The notes under the pieces were generated by a model. It searched no databases. It was not told the origin of the DNA and was given only the letters and a program-made list of their open reading frames with translations. The position numbers and the translations under genes are program-made. From Mogibacterium sp. (GTDB taxonomy: Bacteria; Bacillota; Clostridia; Peptostreptococcales; Anaerovoracaceae): a DNA stretch of 37,997 nt. Each line of letters starts with the position of its first letter. Within the stretch, counting starts at the first letter, position 1. Positions 1 through 7,012 of the stretch are shown here, piece by piece. The stretch covers positions 1 to 37,997 of the forward strand of contig JAFWHB010000029.1 in NCBI GenBank assembly GCA_017512145.1, read 5' to 3'.

Positions 1-162
1 CCTTGAGATGCTCGCATCCTGAGGCAAAACATATAAGTTAAAACAAATACCGTGGGTCGCACGGGAATTCAAGCCTGTCGAGAGAATGTGAGACGCTAGC
101 TCCAAGGAGCGAGCGCAGTTCTCGATGAAGCAGGAATCCCCTTCCTCAAAGCATCAGCTTAG
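1..162 (+). pseudogene. 3' end of a decayed tnpB (IS200/IS605-type OrfB)
   Basis: Reading frame 1 from the window edge gives a peptide ending in ...NTVGRTGIQAC, then after an in-frame TAG (97-99) ...GIPFLKASA and a stop at 160-162. This resembles the poorly conserved C-terminal tail seen on many TnpB/OrfB proteins of IS200/IS605-like elements. In-frame stops also occur at 4-6 and 34-36, so the gene is broken even if more of it lies left of the window. It is a different element from the tnpB at 27.9 kb, but it shares the CCCCT...AGGGG end architecture. The family call rests on remembered tail similarity and the adjacent hairpin, because no catalytic motif is visible here. Confidence 0.5.
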
Positions 163-177
163 GTAGGGGAGCGTTCA
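134..177 (+). other. Right-end hairpin of the decayed IS element
   Basis: CCCCTTCCT (138-146) pairs with AGGTAGGGG (161-169) with one mismatch, and the inner AAGC/GCTT arms around ATCA extend the stem. This is the layout of the subterminal hairpin at the right end of IS200/IS605-type elements and of the 3' end of the TnpB guide (omega) RNA. Bases 147-177 recur exactly at 29974-30004. Confidence 0.5.
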
Positions 178-227
178 AAAGAAACATGCTAAGTTCTGCA
201 CAGCAGTATATCTGGGTTTGTACACAT

Positions 228-255
228 TTGACATGACAATATCTTACTTTATAGT
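228..255 (+). promoter_or_regulatory. Sigma-A-type promoter for the SRAP gene
   Basis: TTGACA at 228-233 and TATAGT at 250-255 are separated by 16 bp and lie about 60 bp upstream of the ATG at 317. The -35 is a full consensus match and the -10 differs at one position. Nothing else is evident in 178-316. Confidence 0.6.
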
Positions 256-316
256 GAAAAAACTGCTGAAGAAATACGAAGCATAGAAATAACAGAAAAC
301 TATTTCAGATTAATAT

Positions 317-922
317 ATGTGCGGACGATTTGTTATTGGCGGTGACTTCCGGGACAAACTGAATGACTTGATTGCAGCAGAAGGCATTACGCCTTCCGAT
401 TTGACATACAGAGAATCCGGGCAGGATGTTTTCCCGTCTGAGTCATCTCTCGTAATCCATTCAGGAGGCCCGGGACTGCTAACCGGAGAGATGCTGTGGG
501 GTTTCAGTAATCCGTACAAGAAAGGACTGATCATCAACGCTAGGGCAGAAACGGTAAGAGAAAAGAATCTGTTCGCAGACAGTATCATGAACAGAAGATG
601 CCTGATCCCTGCAAGCGGGTTCTATGAGTGGAATCAGTACAAAGCCAGGTTTCGCTTCACACGCCCAGATGATGAGCTGCTATTGCTTGCAGGTATTTAT
701 CATGAGGAACAAGGTAATCCCCATTATACGATTCTGACGACACAAGCAAACGAATCGATGATCCCGGTCCATGACAGGATGCCTGTTATGATCAGCAGAG
801 ATGAGATAACTCCGTGGCTGAACGATAATGAAAGACTGTCAGACTTCCTTGAAAGACCGCAAGTGCGACTTGTGTGCGAACAGGATTCGGGACAGATACG
901 AATGGACTTTGGATTAAGATAA
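317..922 (+). CDS. SOS response-associated peptidase (SRAP, YedK/HMCES family)
   Basis: 201-aa SRAP-domain protein. Family members form a stable thiazolidine link between Cys2 and abasic sites in single-stranded DNA, shielding the lesion. The N-terminus is Met-Cys-Gly-Arg-Phe, so Cys2 becomes the N-terminal residue after Met removal, as the mechanism requires. Other family landmarks are the NARAET motif (the conserved Asn), GFYEW (the active-site Glu) and PVHDRMP (the conserved His). Length is normal and the start is fixed by the required MCGRF terminus, although the ribosome-binding site in front is weak. It is the first gene after a clear promoter, and the VOC gene follows 12 bp later, probably on the same transcript. 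The family call is firm. Confidence 0.93.
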   Translation: MCGRFVIGGDFRDKLNDLIAAEGITPSDLTYRESGQDVFPSESSLVIHSGGPGLLTGEMLWGFSNPYKKGLIINARAETVREKNLFADSIMNRRCLIPASGFYEWNQYKARFRFTRPDDELLLLAGIYHEEQGNPHYTILTTQANESMIPVHDRMPVMISRDEITPWLNDNERLSDFLERPQVRLVCEQDSGQIRMDFGLR

Positions 923-934
923 GGAACTGATGTT

Positions 935-1297
935 ATGAGACTAAGAAATTATCTGATTGTTGTAAATGATATCGAGAAATCGAAGAAATTCTACCAGAAT
1001 CTTTTTGGCCTGAATGTTCTTGTAGAGTATGAAGGCAATCTGATCCTGACAGATGGACTTGTATTGCAGGACAAAGGAGTCTGGGAGCAGGCAACGGGCA
1101 GGAAAGTGCTGCCTGAGAACAATGCTTCAGAACTCTACTTTGAGGAGAATAATATAGAGGCCTTTGCAGATAAACTCGAGAATCTGTATCCGGAAACTGT
1201 CTATATCAACAGGTTGATGACACATTCCTGGGGACAGAAAGTTATAAGGTTCTATGATCCGGATGGCAATCTGATAGAAGTCGGAACACCATATTAA
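935..1297 (+). CDS. VOC (glyoxalase/bleomycin-resistance fold) protein
   Basis: 120-aa single-domain vicinal-oxygen-chelate protein. It opens with the typical beta-alpha-beta pattern (NYLIVVNDIEKSKKFYQNLFG) split here as NYLIVVNDIEKS then KKFYQNLFG, and closes with FYDPDGNLIEVG, which carries the metal-ligand Glu usual in the family. VOC proteins include glyoxalases, dioxygenases, epimerases and resistance proteins, and nothing here tells which reaction applies. It follows the SRAP gene by 12 bp, so co-transcription is likely. A decayed second VOC start lies at 3390. Confidence 0.85.
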   Translation: MRLRNYLIVVNDIEKSKKFYQNLFGLNVLVEYEGNLILTDGLVLQDKGVWEQATGRKVLPENNASELYFEENNIEAFADKLENLYPETVYINRLMTHSWGQKVIRFYDPDGNLIEVGTPY

Positions 1298-1429
1298 CCA
1301 TGAAAGCCTCTTGACCTTCCGCTTTGTGGAAAGGTTACTTTCGAGGACTGTATTTATAATCATTTTCGTCATGCAAGGCTGATTTTCAGACTTGGCATAT
1401 TCATACATCAATAGGTAGAGGAGGAGCCC

Positions 1430-1783
1430 ATGATCAAGGTATATTGTTACAGCAGATGTTCTACTTGTAAGAAAGCTCTAAAATGGCTTGATGATAATGG
1501 CATCAGGTATGAGGCAATAGATATTAAGACAGATCATCCTGATGAGAGCACACTTCGTATGTATTATGAAAAGAGCGGACTGCCTCTCAAGAGGTTCTTT
1601 AACACAAGCGGCATGCAATACAGGGAGCTGGGTCTGGCCAAAAAGCTACCGGATATGAGTGAAGATGAGCAGCTGGCACTTCTTGCTTCGGACGGAATGC
1701 TTGTGAAGAGACCGCTCGTAGTTGGTGACGGATTCATACTGACGGGATTTAAAGAAGAAGAATGGGCAGACAAACTAAAGTAA
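1430..1783 (+). CDS. ArsC/Spx-family thioredoxin-fold protein
   Basis: 117-aa protein of the ArsC/Spx/MgsR family. The N-terminus carries Cys10-Ser-Thr-Cys13 in the usual position after the first strand, followed by KKALKWLDDNG. The C-terminal half has the family's KRPLV segment, which precedes the GF-type strand. Spx and MgsR bind RNA polymerase alpha and sense disulfide stress through this CxxC. Related YffB/ArsC proteins act as thiol reductases. The presence of CxxC leans toward the Spx-like side, but the distinction cannot be settled by eye. The gene has an AGAGGAGGAG ribosome-binding site and stands alone between a 130-bp gap and the DUF438 gene 43 bp downstream. Confidence 0.85.
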   Translation: MIKVYCYSRCSTCKKALKWLDDNGIRYEAIDIKTDHPDESTLRMYYEKSGLPLKRFFNTSGMQYRELGLAKKLPDMSEDEQLALLASDGMLVKRPLVVGDGFILTGFKEEEWADKLK

Positions 1784-1826
1784 AAAAAGAACAATGAGTG
1801 CTTTTTCTTAATTATAGAGGAACCAA

Positions 1827-2873
1827 ATGAGCAAGTTTACTACACATTACGATGAGAAGATTGCAAGGACGGAGGCTGAGGTTCAGGCGATGCTGGAAAA
1901 GCAGCAGGAGCTTCACGAGTCTGTCCCTAAGGAGAGATATGCTGCCAAGGAGGCGGCGTGTGCGGAGCTGACGGATATTCCGGGTCATCCGCTGAATACA
2001 TATGTCAGGGAGAACAGGGTTCTGGCGGCATTGATAGAGAAGACGCGCGATAAAATCGCGGCCGGGCTTGATGCCGGGGAAGAGCTGATGAAAATGCGTC
2101 AGGTTTCGATCCACTACGCATCCAAGGGCGACCTTCTGTATCCGCTTCTTGATGCAAGATACGATATTACAGGACCTTCGGGTTTCCTGTGGACCGAGGA
2201 TGATGAGATTCGCGATGAGATGGCTGCTCTTGAGAAGATATCTGTGCATGATGAGGCCTGGAACAACAGGCTTCTGGACGTCATGTCACGTGCAGAGCAG
2301 ATGATTTCCAAGGAGGAGAATATTCTGTTTCCGATTTGCGCGGTCAACTTCACGCCTGAGGAGTGGAAGGGCATTTACCATGACTCACTGGATTACGATA
2401 CATGTTTTGGCGTAGACAAAGCTATCTGGCAAGATGCGGAATCTGAGGGTGCGGCGAAGGAACCTGCTTTGGCGGCGGATGACGAGATCGTGCTGCCGGG
2501 CGGCCATATGACTGCAGCTCAGCTGAGAGCGCTGCTGAACGCTATTCCGGCGGAGATCACATTCGTCGATGATCAGAATATCAACAGGTTCTTCAATGAA
2601 GGACCCAAAGTATTCAAGAGGCCGGCGATGGCTATCGACAGAGAGGTCTGGACATGCCATCCGCCTAAGGTCGAGCCGATGGTTCGTGCGATCATCGAGG
2701 ACTTCAGGACAGGCAGAAGGGACGAGGTGCCTGTATGGATGGAGAAGAATGGCCGCAGCGTTCTGGTAAGGTATATCGCCGTAAGAGACACCGAAGGCGG
2801 CTACGTCGGGACGCTCGAATATGTGCAGGATATGGAAATGGCTAAAGCGCATTTTGCGAAAACCCAAGGATAA
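1827..2873 (+). CDS. DUF438 / hemerythrin-like domain protein with C-terminal PAS domain
   Basis: 348-aa cytosolic protein. Residues about 50-175 look like a hemerythrin HHE four-helix domain, with HPLNTYVREN, a histidine in SIHYASKGDLLYPLL, and EENILFPICAVNF. Residues about 230-340 form a PAS-like domain with ITFVDDQNINRFFNEG and the conserved WTCHPP and VPVWMEKNGR segments typical of the DUF438 family's PAS part. Such proteins are proposed sensors of oxygen, NO or redox state through the di-iron site and PAS cofactor. The Gly-rich strand VGTLEYVQD closes the PAS fold. The stop is 2 bp before the next start, so it is probably translated with thpR. Confidence 0.88.
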   Translation: MSKFTTHYDEKIARTEAEVQAMLEKQQELHESVPKERYAAKEAACAELTDIPGHPLNTYVRENRVLAALIEKTRDKIAAGLDAGEELMKMRQVSIHYASKGDLLYPLLDARYDITGPSGFLWTEDDEIRDEMAALEKISVHDEAWNNRLLDVMSRAEQMISKEENILFPICAVNFTPEEWKGIYHDSLDYDTCFGVDKAIWQDAESEGAAKEPALAADDEIVLPGGHMTAAQLRALLNAIPAEITFVDDQNINRFFNEGPKVFKRPAMAIDREVWTCHPPKVEPMVRAIIEDFRTGRRDEVPVWMEKNGRSVLVRYIAVRDTEGGYVGTLEYVQDMEMAKAHFAKTQG

Positions 2874-2875
2874 TT

Positions 2876-3376
2876 ATGAGACTGTTCATAGCGATCAATC
2901 TGAATGATGAGATGAAGGATGCTCTCATGGATATCCAGGATACCATGAGGACTTATGGCGTGCGCGGCAGGGAGACTCCGGCAGAGAATATGCACCTGAC
3001 GCTGGCTTTCATAGGCGATTATGACGATCCGGACTATGTGAAGAGCATAGTTGAGAGCATCGAGATCAGACCGTTTGATATTAAGCTCAGCGGCATAGGG
3101 GCCTTTGGTGACCTGTGGTGGGCTGGTATTGAAGACAGCGCGCCGCTTCAGGCTGTTGCGAGGAGACTGAGAAGAGCTTTGGCAGAGGCGGACATACCTT
3201 TTGACCGGAAGAAGTTCTCGCCTCACATCACGCTCATCCGTAGAGCTAACGGAAGACTCTCGGATGCATCTAAAGAGGAGATGGCTGAACATTTTGGCAT
3301 AACAATGAGGGTGGATCACATATCACTCATGCGGTCCGACCGCGGCAAACACGGAATGATATACACAGAGCTGTAA
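2876..3376 (+). CDS. thpR: RNA 2',3'-cyclic phosphodiesterase (ThpR/LigT)
   Basis: 166-aa member of the 2H phosphoesterase superfamily. It carries both catalytic HxTx motifs, HLTL near residue 42 and HITL near residue 123, each followed by a hydrophobic strand. The N-terminus MRLFIAINL is characteristic of ThpR/LigT. The family hydrolyses 2',3'-cyclic phosphates on RNA to 2'-phosphate ends and can ligate tRNA halves in vitro. It begins 2 bp after the DUF438 gene. Length and motifs are complete. Confidence 0.92.
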   Translation: MRLFIAINLNDEMKDALMDIQDTMRTYGVRGRETPAENMHLTLAFIGDYDDPDYVKSIVESIEIRPFDIKLSGIGAFGDLWWAGIEDSAPLQAVARRLRRALAEADIPFDRKKFSPHITLIRRANGRLSDASKEEMAEHFGITMRVDHISLMRSDRGKHGMIYTEL

Positions 3377-3389
3377 AGGGAGGGACAAC

Positions 3390-3461
3390 ATGATACAATC
3401 AATCGATCATATGTTCATAACTACAGCGGATCTTGATGCATGTCTGCATTTACCTTTATGA
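3390..3461 (+). pseudogene. Truncated VOC-protein start (23 codons)
   Basis: An AGGGAGGG ribosome-binding site precedes an ATG that opens a peptide starting MIQSIDHMFITTADLDACLH, a typical first beta-strand and helix of a VOC-fold protein. It ends after three more residues in TGA. The rest of the VOC domain is absent, so this is probably the scar of a deletion. The stop overlaps the next start as ATGA, which would couple translation. Confidence 0.5.
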
Positions 3462-3595
3462 AAGAAGTTAGATTCATAAATCATGCTGACAAGAGCAAGG
3501 GAGAGTTCGCCCTTGCCACGCCTACGTTTGGAGGACGTGCCTCTGTAGACGTATGCCTGTGCAGAGACTGCAAGAAGAAAATGATCGATTATTGA
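3458..3595 (+). CDS. Small cysteine-rich protein, 45 aa, unrecognised
   Basis: Starts at an ATG overlapping the TGA of the VOC remnant (ATGA). The product is basic and ends VCLCRDCKKKMIDY, with three cysteines spaced CxCxxC that could hold a metal. No family was recognised. It may be a real small gene translated by coupling, or the retained C-terminal end of a deleted protein fused behind the VOC start. It ends 6 bp before the convergent LarA-family gene. Confidence 0.4.
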   Translation: MKEVRFINHADKSKGEFALATPTFGGRASVDVCLCRDCKKKMIDY

Positions 3596-3601
3596 AGACA
3601 G

Positions 3602-4864
3602 CTAAACAATTCTCGGAATTATATTCACAGCCCTAGGGATGACCTTGATCTTCTCAGGGCTTTTTTCTTGCATTACTGTGTCAATTGCGGTCTGAAGATC
3701 CGGTGCCCAGTCCATCATAACCTGATCGGCTTGATCGGCATCGAAGCCCTCGGTAACAAGAATTATGCGGCCCTTGGTGAGGGCGCGGGCATAGAGGAAG
3801 GCCTTGACGCTGCCAATGGCAAAGCCTTCTGTCCTGAACCTCTCGATGACGGCTTCCGGAGACGCTGCGTTGCTCATCCAGTCGATGAACAGCTGCGGCA
3901 TGCCTTTCTTTCCCTCAGCGCAGAGTATGAAGGTCACATCTTCAGGATCACTTATGACTTCGGCGACAGAAAGCGCCTTCTGGCTCTGCCAGAGGTCCAT
4001 GTCACGAGGGAAGCCTCCCGGGCTTGCTATTATCAGCTGGGCGCGGCCGTGTACATCTACAGTATTCGCCTGGCGGCAGAGCTCAACGCCTCTCAGATGA
4101 GCTGCCTCGAGATCGCCTGCCACTGCATATGCCGGCTGCTTGTGGTGGTCCTGAACCACGTTAAGGATGAAGCGGACCTTGACGAGTTTGGCCGCTTCAA
4201 GTGCGATTTTATGGAAAATGTTGTCTTCAAAATTATTGAACGCCGGCTCGTAAGGCATTACGGGCAGCGAGTGGTGTTTTCTCAGAGTGTCAAAGCTGAC
4301 AACGCCCGGTACGATGCTCTTGCGGCCTCCGGAGAAGCCTGCGATGTGGTGGGGCGTGATAACGCCGGTGGTGACGATGAAGTCGGATTCCGCAACGTAT
4401 TTGTCGAGATAGACCGGGACGCCGTTTGTCGAGGTGGTTCCCATAAGTACGTGTTCGCCGTCAAGGCAGTCGTGATTGTGAACGCGTATCCTCTTCTCGA
4501 GTCCTCCGAGGATCTCATGCAGCTGCTCGTCTGTCGGACCTTTGTGGCATCCGGTCGCGACAACGAAGAGCAGATGCTCGTCCGGCACTCCTGCAGCATT
4601 CAGGCGCCTGACTATTGCAGAGCACATCTCGGCATTAGGACCCGGACGAGTATGGTCATTTACTATTATCGTGATCTTGTCGTCCGGTCCTGCCATATCT
4701 TCAAGCCTCGGAGTTCCTACGGGATTATCCAGAGCATCTTCTATGATAGCCTCTATGCTCTCAGCTGGCACTGCAAGTGGGGGATCGATGATCTCGACAT
4801 CCACCTTGCTCTCATCTATATATGCTTCCTGATAACCTGTCCCATAGGGTACTCTGATCTGCAT
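3602..4864 (-). CDS. LarA-family nickel-pincer racemase-like protein (DUF2088)
   Basis: 420-aa protein of the lactate racemase LarA family. LarA racemises 2-hydroxy acids with a covalently bound nickel-pincer cofactor. Visible landmarks are MQIRVPYG at the start, NDHTRPGP, the paired histidines in TGVITPHH, and GGRKSIVPG, which holds the lysine that binds the cofactor in LarA. The chosen start has AGGAGG about 9 bp upstream; an ATG 11 codons earlier lacks one. It lies 10 bp downstream of the flavin oxidoreductase and is surely co-transcribed. No cofactor-synthesis genes (larB, larC, larE) are in the window. Family members act on varied 2-hydroxy acids, so the substrate is open and may be a hydroxy acid of the adjacent catabolic regulon. 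Confidence 0.88.
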   Translation of the reverse strand: MQIRVPYGTGYQEAYIDESKVDVEIIDPPLAVPAESIEAIIEDALDNPVGTPRLEDMAGPDDKITIIVNDHTRPGPNAEMCSAIVRRLNAAGVPDEHLLFVVATGCHKGPTDEQLHEILGGLEKRIRVHNHDCLDGEHVLMGTTSTNGVPVYLDKYVAESDFIVTTGVITPHHIAGFSGGRKSIVPGVVSFDTLRKHHSLPVMPYEPAFNNFEDNIFHKIALEAAKLVKVRFILNVVQDHHKQPAYAVAGDLEAAHLRGVELCRQANTVDVHGRAQLIIASPGGFPRDMDLWQSQKALSVAEVISDPEDVTFILCAEGKKGMPQLFIDWMSNAASPEAVIERFRTEGFAIGSVKAFLYARALTKGRIILVTEGFDADQADQVMMDWAPDLQTAIDTVMQEKSPEKIKVIPRAVNIIPRIV

Positions 4865-4874
4865 TGCCTGCCTC

Positions 4875-6824
4875 CTAAATACTGAGTGCCGCATCAAATG
4901 CCTGTCTTGTTACTTCAAGGGTATTAGTTCCGCCCGCTGCGGTGCCTATCCTGATGACATCGATTCCCTTGGCTTCGAGTTCATCTGCAAGGCTCGCATC
5001 ACATCTTGTTCCGACAGCGGAGACTATCATATCGATGCCATCCATGCAGCATGAATGGCCTTCCGAATCTTCGAGTACGGCATTATTGCCATCGAGCTCG
5101 GCGATATGTGTTCCGCACTTGATATCTACGTTGAGCTCTGCCAGTTTTCTGCTGAATACTGCCCACAGAGTAGGGACAAATCCATTTCCAACTGAAGGTG
5201 CGATGTCGATGACTGTCGTTGCTGCTCCTTTCTCTGCGATCATATGAGCTGTCTCAAGACCAACAGCGCCTCCTCCGACGACCAGCACCTTGCTGCCTGC
5301 CGGAGGAACAGGGATGTTGCCCTTAAGAATTTCCTGAGCATCTACGCAGATAGGACTGTCGGTCCAGTCTGCCTTAAGCTTGATCGGGCGTGCGATGCCT
5401 GTGACTGCGACGAGGTCGTATCCGGCGGCATCATCTGCTGTTATTTCCTTATTGCAAGCGATCTCTACGCCGGCCTCCTTGAGTCTTCTCACACGGGATG
5501 AAACAAGTTTGCTGAAACCTTCTTTGCCCGGCGGGACTGCTGCGAGCATGCACTGTCCGCCGGCTTTCTCGCCAAGCTCCACGACAGTTACATCAGCTCC
5601 GCGCTGAACTGCTCTGAGCGCAAATTCAAGACCGGCATGTCCTGCGCCTGCAACGAGCACCTTCTTGCTGCAAGGGCCTGCATTGGCTACATCATTCTCT
5701 CTGCCGACCTGGCTGTTCTGCACGCAGCTCATCGGACGCTGAGCGCAAATCTCCTCGATGCAGCCTCTGTTGCAGGAGATGCAGCGGTCTATTCTGTCTG
5801 TTTCTCCGGCCATGACCTTCTGAGGCCAGAAAGGATCAGCTATGAGCTGGCGGCCGAGAACTACTATGTCTCCAAAGCCTTCTTCGATACAGTTAAGAGC
5901 GGTATCAGGATCCTGAAGGCGTCCGACGACCATTACAGGAATGTTTACTGCTGCCTTGATCTTTTTGGAATATTCTGTGAAATATGCTTCCTTGGTATAG
6001 TAGGTTGCGATCGACCTGGACATATCATCAGGTGTCTCGTTGATTCCTCCCGAAACATCTATTGCGGAGACTCCGCATTTTTCAAGTTCGACGGACAGAG
6101 CTACAGCATCCTCGATGCCATATCCTCCCTCGGCGAGCTCGACTGCACCGATCCTGTATATGATTGGATAATCATCGCCGACGGCTTTGCGCATTTCACG
6201 TATGGTCTCGAGAGGGAAGCGCATGCGGTTCTCGAGGCTGCCGCCGTATTCATCGGTCCTCTTGTTGGATATCAGGGACATGAACTGCATAAGAAGGTAG
6301 CCGTGAGTTCCGTGGACTTCGACAGCATCAAAGCCTGATGCTTTGGCCCTGACCGCTGCCTCGGCAAAGCTCTTCTCTATAAGGAGTATCTCATCCTTGG
6401 TCATCTCGTGGGATATTTCGCCGGTCTTACGATGCTTGACAGCTGATGGCGCCCAGGCAAGAGGGTAATCTGCACCCCTGATGGCTCCTGCTACGACTCT
6501 GCCGGCATGCGTCAGCTGGGCAGCTATCATGGCACCCTTAGAATGAACAGCATCGGTAAGTCTCCTGAGACCTTCAATGCGAGAATCACTTTCTATCGCT
6601 ATGGCACCTTTGCGGTGAGCGCCGCTTGGATGTACATAAACAGCTTCTGTAATCAGTAGGGCCGTCCCGCCTTCAGCTCTCTTGCAGTAATAGTCAATAG
6701 CTCTCTGTTTGACATCACCGCTGCTGTCACCGAAGTTAGTGCCCATGGCAGCCATTGCAATGCGGTTCTTAAGAGTGATGCTGCCGATCCGGACCGGCTT
6801 GAATAATTTGTCGTATTTACCCAT
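4875..6824 (-). CDS. NADH:flavin oxidoreductase, 2,4-dienoyl-CoA reductase/BaiCD-like
   Basis: 649-aa three-part enzyme. Residues 1-350 are an FMN-binding old-yellow-enzyme barrel (LFKPVRIGSITLKNRI, EVHGTHGYLLMQFMS). A [4Fe-4S] cysteine cluster follows, CISCNRGC with further cysteines in EICAQRPMSC. The rest is an FAD/NAD(P)-binding half with two dinucleotide motifs, GAGHAG and GGGAVG. Relatives include 2,4-dienoyl-CoA reductase, enoate-reductase-like enzymes and BaiCD/BaiH. They reduce activated C=C bonds, so an unsaturated acid or its CoA ester is likely. The start MGKYDKLF is the conserved one. The gene leads a two-gene operon with the LarA-family gene and is divergent from the PrpR-type activator, with two operator-like repeats in between. 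Confidence 0.9.
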   Translation of the reverse strand: MGKYDKLFKPVRIGSITLKNRIAMAAMGTNFGDSSGDVKQRAIDYYCKRAEGGTALLITEAVYVHPSGAHRKGAIAIESDSRIEGLRRLTDAVHSKGAMIAAQLTHAGRVVAGAIRGADYPLAWAPSAVKHRKTGEISHEMTKDEILLIEKSFAEAAVRAKASGFDAVEVHGTHGYLLMQFMSLISNKRTDEYGGSLENRMRFPLETIREMRKAVGDDYPIIYRIGAVELAEGGYGIEDAVALSVELEKCGVSAIDVSGGINETPDDMSRSIATYYTKEAYFTEYSKKIKAAVNIPVMVVGRLQDPDTALNCIEEGFGDIVVLGRQLIADPFWPQKVMAGETDRIDRCISCNRGCIEEICAQRPMSCVQNSQVGRENDVANAGPCSKKVLVAGAGHAGLEFALRAVQRGADVTVVELGEKAGGQCMLAAVPPGKEGFSKLVSSRVRRLKEAGVEIACNKEITADDAAGYDLVAVTGIARPIKLKADWTDSPICVDAQEILKGNIPVPPAGSKVLVVGGGAVGLETAHMIAEKGAATTVIDIAPSVGNGFVPTLWAVFSRKLAELNVDIKCGTHIAELDGNNAVLEDSEGHSCCMDGIDMIVSAVGTRCDASLADELEAKGIDVIRIGTAAGGTNTLEVTRQAFDAALSI

Positions 6825-6855
6825 ATGTTTACCCTTTCTTATGAATTGACCAAAC

Positions 6856-6883
6856 TGTTTCATTTGGTGACTGAAATGAAACA
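6856..6883. promoter_or_regulatory. Operator-like inverted repeat, site 1
   Basis: TGTTTCATTT (6856-6865) and AAATGAAACA (6874-6883) are perfect 10-bp inverted arms around 8 bp. Written as TGTTTC-N16-GAAACA it has the same spacing as site 2 at 6972-6999, and the two 28-bp sites agree at 22 positions. It lies 32 bp upstream of the oxidoreductase start. It is probably the DNA target of the Fis-type HTH activator encoded at 7013. Confidence 0.7.
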
Positions 6884-6970
6884 ATTGATGAGATACTGAC
6901 CATTCTACAGCAGTTATTAATTATCGCAATAAGATTGTTATAAGTGCCTAATAGTATTTTGCGCTCAAAT

Positions 6971-7000
6971 GTGTTTCAATTAGCAACAGAAACGAAACAC
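6971..7000. promoter_or_regulatory. Operator-like inverted repeat, site 2
   Basis: GTGTTTC (6971-6977) and GAAACAC (6994-7000) are inverted arms around 16 bp. The site ends directly before the AAGGAGG ribosome-binding site of the activator at 7013, which suggests autoregulation. It shares its core and spacing with site 1. Confidence 0.7.
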
Positions 7001-7012
7001 AAGGAGGCGATT

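Noticed and set aside
3668..4885. 405-codon open frame on the plus strand
   Set aside because: It is fully antisense to the LarA-family gene, which has clear motifs; the reverse frame has no recognisable domain.
5637..6338. 233-codon open frame on the plus strand
   Set aside because: Antisense shadow of the flavin oxidoreductase, without ribosome-binding site or domain.
6825..7012. Sigma-54 promoter for the oxidoreductase operon or the activator
   Set aside because: No GG-N10-GC element with adequate flanks was found on either strand, so these are probably sigma-A promoters.
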